Shown here: positions 5,663 to 6,535 of the stretch, in pieces
Layout of the letters: each line of letters begins with the position of its first letter
Position numbering within the stretch: the stretch's first letter is position 1
Assembly: GCA_023258775.1 (NCBI GenBank)
Contig: JALQWJ010000083.1
Coordinates: 1 to 6,535, forward strand
Origin: Burkholderiaceae bacterium
Lineage (GTDB): Bacteria; Pseudomonadota; Gammaproteobacteria; Burkholderiales; Burkholderiaceae_E
Length of the DNA: 6,535 nt
Reading direction: 5' to 3'
Translations under genes and position numbers: made by a program
Notes under the pieces: model-generated
The model's input: only the letters and a program-made list of their open reading frames with translations
Database searches by the model: none
What the model was told of the DNA's origin: nothing

Positions 5663-6535
5663 ATGGATGATCGTCCAAATGAGCTGTTTCTTCTCGACGC
5701 TGAGCAAGCTGTCAAGGAGATTGCGCAATATGGGTTAGGTCAGGTTGAGCTTCAAACTCAGCGTGTAACCTCGACGATTGATTATCTTGACACAGTGCTA
5801 CAGTCCTTGGGGCTTGAACGACATGCTGAGTTTTGCGGGCGCTTTGCCAAGGTCTTTCCTTTGCTTGACGAGGGCCAAGGTCGTCGCATCACTCGGGATT
5901 TTGTCGTGCTCGCACACGCTCAGTTTGAAGCGATTCGTGCAGGTGACGAACTACCAAAACACGACGAGGCACTCGCTCGGCTGAGCGCTAGACTGCCACA
6001 GCAGCAGCGCAGTGAGACTGCTACGACACTGCCGCAGACTGGGCGTTTCTTTCAAGATGCTGCCCGAGCAATCGCGGCTGTCGACGAGCTTGCACACCGA
6101 ATCCAGGCGGGCTTAGAGCGTCCCGCGGAACACCGTGCGGAGCCCGAGGTTCGTACGTCAGCGCCTGATGCCCACGTAACGGACCCAGATGCCCATGCGT
6201 CATGCCTAGATGTGCAGGTGTCAGAGCCTCGTACCCATGTATCAGACCTTGATGACTACGCCTCAGAACCCAAAGATATTTTGATCCCATTCGAGCAGGG
6301 AGTTAGCAAGGCATCGCTTAATGCCGAGGGTGATCACCATGAGGCCGTGCATGATGATTTTCCACTCGGCATTGGGGCCTCGGCAGACACAAACCTAGCG
6401 ATCAAAGAGGATCCTGAACCTCATTTACAACGTAGGTTGCAAGTTGAAGTGTTCTCGAGTGCAAAGATTGACCAGGTATTTCGCCGCGCGCTCAAACTCA
6501 CAGAATCCGGGCCATGGCTCACGGGTGTTGGTGCG
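5663..6535 (+). CDS. Large hydrophilic protein, N-terminal 291 residues; candidate CheA/PilL-type partner
   Basis: The frame is open from ATG 5663 to the end of the window and is cut there, so full length is unknown. Residues 1-110 are helical (FLLDAEQAVKEIAQ... YLDTVLQSLGLERHAEFCGR), comparable in style to the helical N-terminal regions of ChpA/PilL and FimL, but I cannot identify a domain. There is no HPt motif with a phosphorylatable His in the usual context. Residues 111-265 are low-complexity and acidic, including five 7-residue repeats (166-200). From about 266 (RRLQVEVFSSAKIDQVFRRA) an ordered domain seems to begin. No signal peptide or membrane span is visible. The gene follows the receptor stop by 18 bp, in the same reading frame, with no good Shine-Dalgarno, so translation may depend on termination-reinitiation. 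Position after CheW-like and MCP-like genes is the slot of pilL/chpA in Pil-Chp loci. That assignment is inference, and only the sequence beyond the window can settle it. Confidence 0.75.
   Translation, partial: MDDRPNELFLLDAEQAVKEIAQYGLGQVELQTQRVTSTIDYLDTVLQSLGLERHAEFCGRFAKVFPLLDEGQGRRITRDFVVLAHAQFEAIRAGDELPKHDEALARLSARLPQQQRSETATTLPQTGRFFQDAARAIAAVDELAHRIQAGLERPAEHRAEPEVRTSAPDAHVTDPDAHASCLDVQVSEPRTHVSDLDDYASEPKDILIPFEQGVSKASLNAEGDHHEAVHDDFPLGIGASADTNLAIKEDPEPHLQRRLQVEVFSSAKIDQVFRRALKLTESGPWLTGVGA
6158..6262 (+). repeat. Five imperfect in-frame 21-bp repeats in the 3'-truncated gene
   Basis: Successive 7-codon units encode SAPDAHV, TDPDAHA, SCLDVQV, SEPRTHV and SDLDDYA, followed by the start of a sixth (SEP). 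The shared pattern is Ser/Thr-x-Pro/Leu-Asp-x-His-Val/Ala. The units lie in an acidic low-complexity linker between two apparently ordered regions. Confidence 0.8.

Noticed and set aside
5778..5984. 68-codon + strand open frame
   Set aside because: It falls in another frame inside the long open frame starting at 5663, which has the more protein-like composition and remains open for 291 codons.

Overview
The window (about 6.5 kb, G+C in the low-to-mid 50s by eye) looks like the chromosome of a beta- or gammaproteobacterium. It opens with the 3' part of a tRNA-His gene whose anticodon arm, T arm and encoded CCA are of the proteobacterial type. The genes after it, all on the + strand, have features known from proteobacterial type IV pilus/chemosensory loci. 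Genus cannot be set from this sequence.

Layout. tRNA-His (1-64, 5' end missing) is followed by a 67-bp spacer and six tightly packed genes. (1) 132-809: a short alpha/beta-hydrolase-fold protein resembling BioH, with apparently lost catalytic residues. (2) 800-1645: an unrecognised single-span membrane protein with a cytoplasmic coiled coil. (3) 1626-3554: a two-span membrane protein with a PDZ domain between the spans and a long acidic, Ala-rich, repeat-bearing tail; it probably starts at TTG. (4) 3520-3951: a small CheW-like protein. (5) 3938-5644: a PilJ/MCP-like two-span receptor whose cytoplasmic hairpin tip is recognisable but strongly altered. (6) 5663 to the end: the N-terminal 291 residues of a large hydrophilic protein, which by position may be the CheA/PilL-type kinase or a substitute for it. 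Genes 1 to 5 overlap successively by 10, 20, 14-35 and 14 bp, and gene 6 follows after 18 bp, so this is almost certainly one translationally coupled operon. No terminator or clear promoter is visible inside it.

How they may work together (inference). Order and domains recall the pilI (CheW) - pilJ (receptor) - pilL/chpA (kinase) core of a Pil-Chp chemosensory array, but every recognisable part is divergent. The coupling protein has Glu where CheW normally has the Arg of its NLRG motif. The receptor has lost most of its invariant tip and has an insertion at the hairpin turn. The upstream partners are a periplasmic PDZ sensor or scaffold, a coiled-coil membrane protein and a pseudo-hydrolase, none of which is a standard Pil-Chp component. 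The best candidate for something undescribed is therefore a derived, membrane-centred chemosensory-like complex.

A second theme is in-frame tandem repetition. Units of 24 bp (two sets, gene 3), 18 bp (gene 4) and 21 bp (gene 6) occur in low-complexity parts of the proteins, as expected for expandable linkers.
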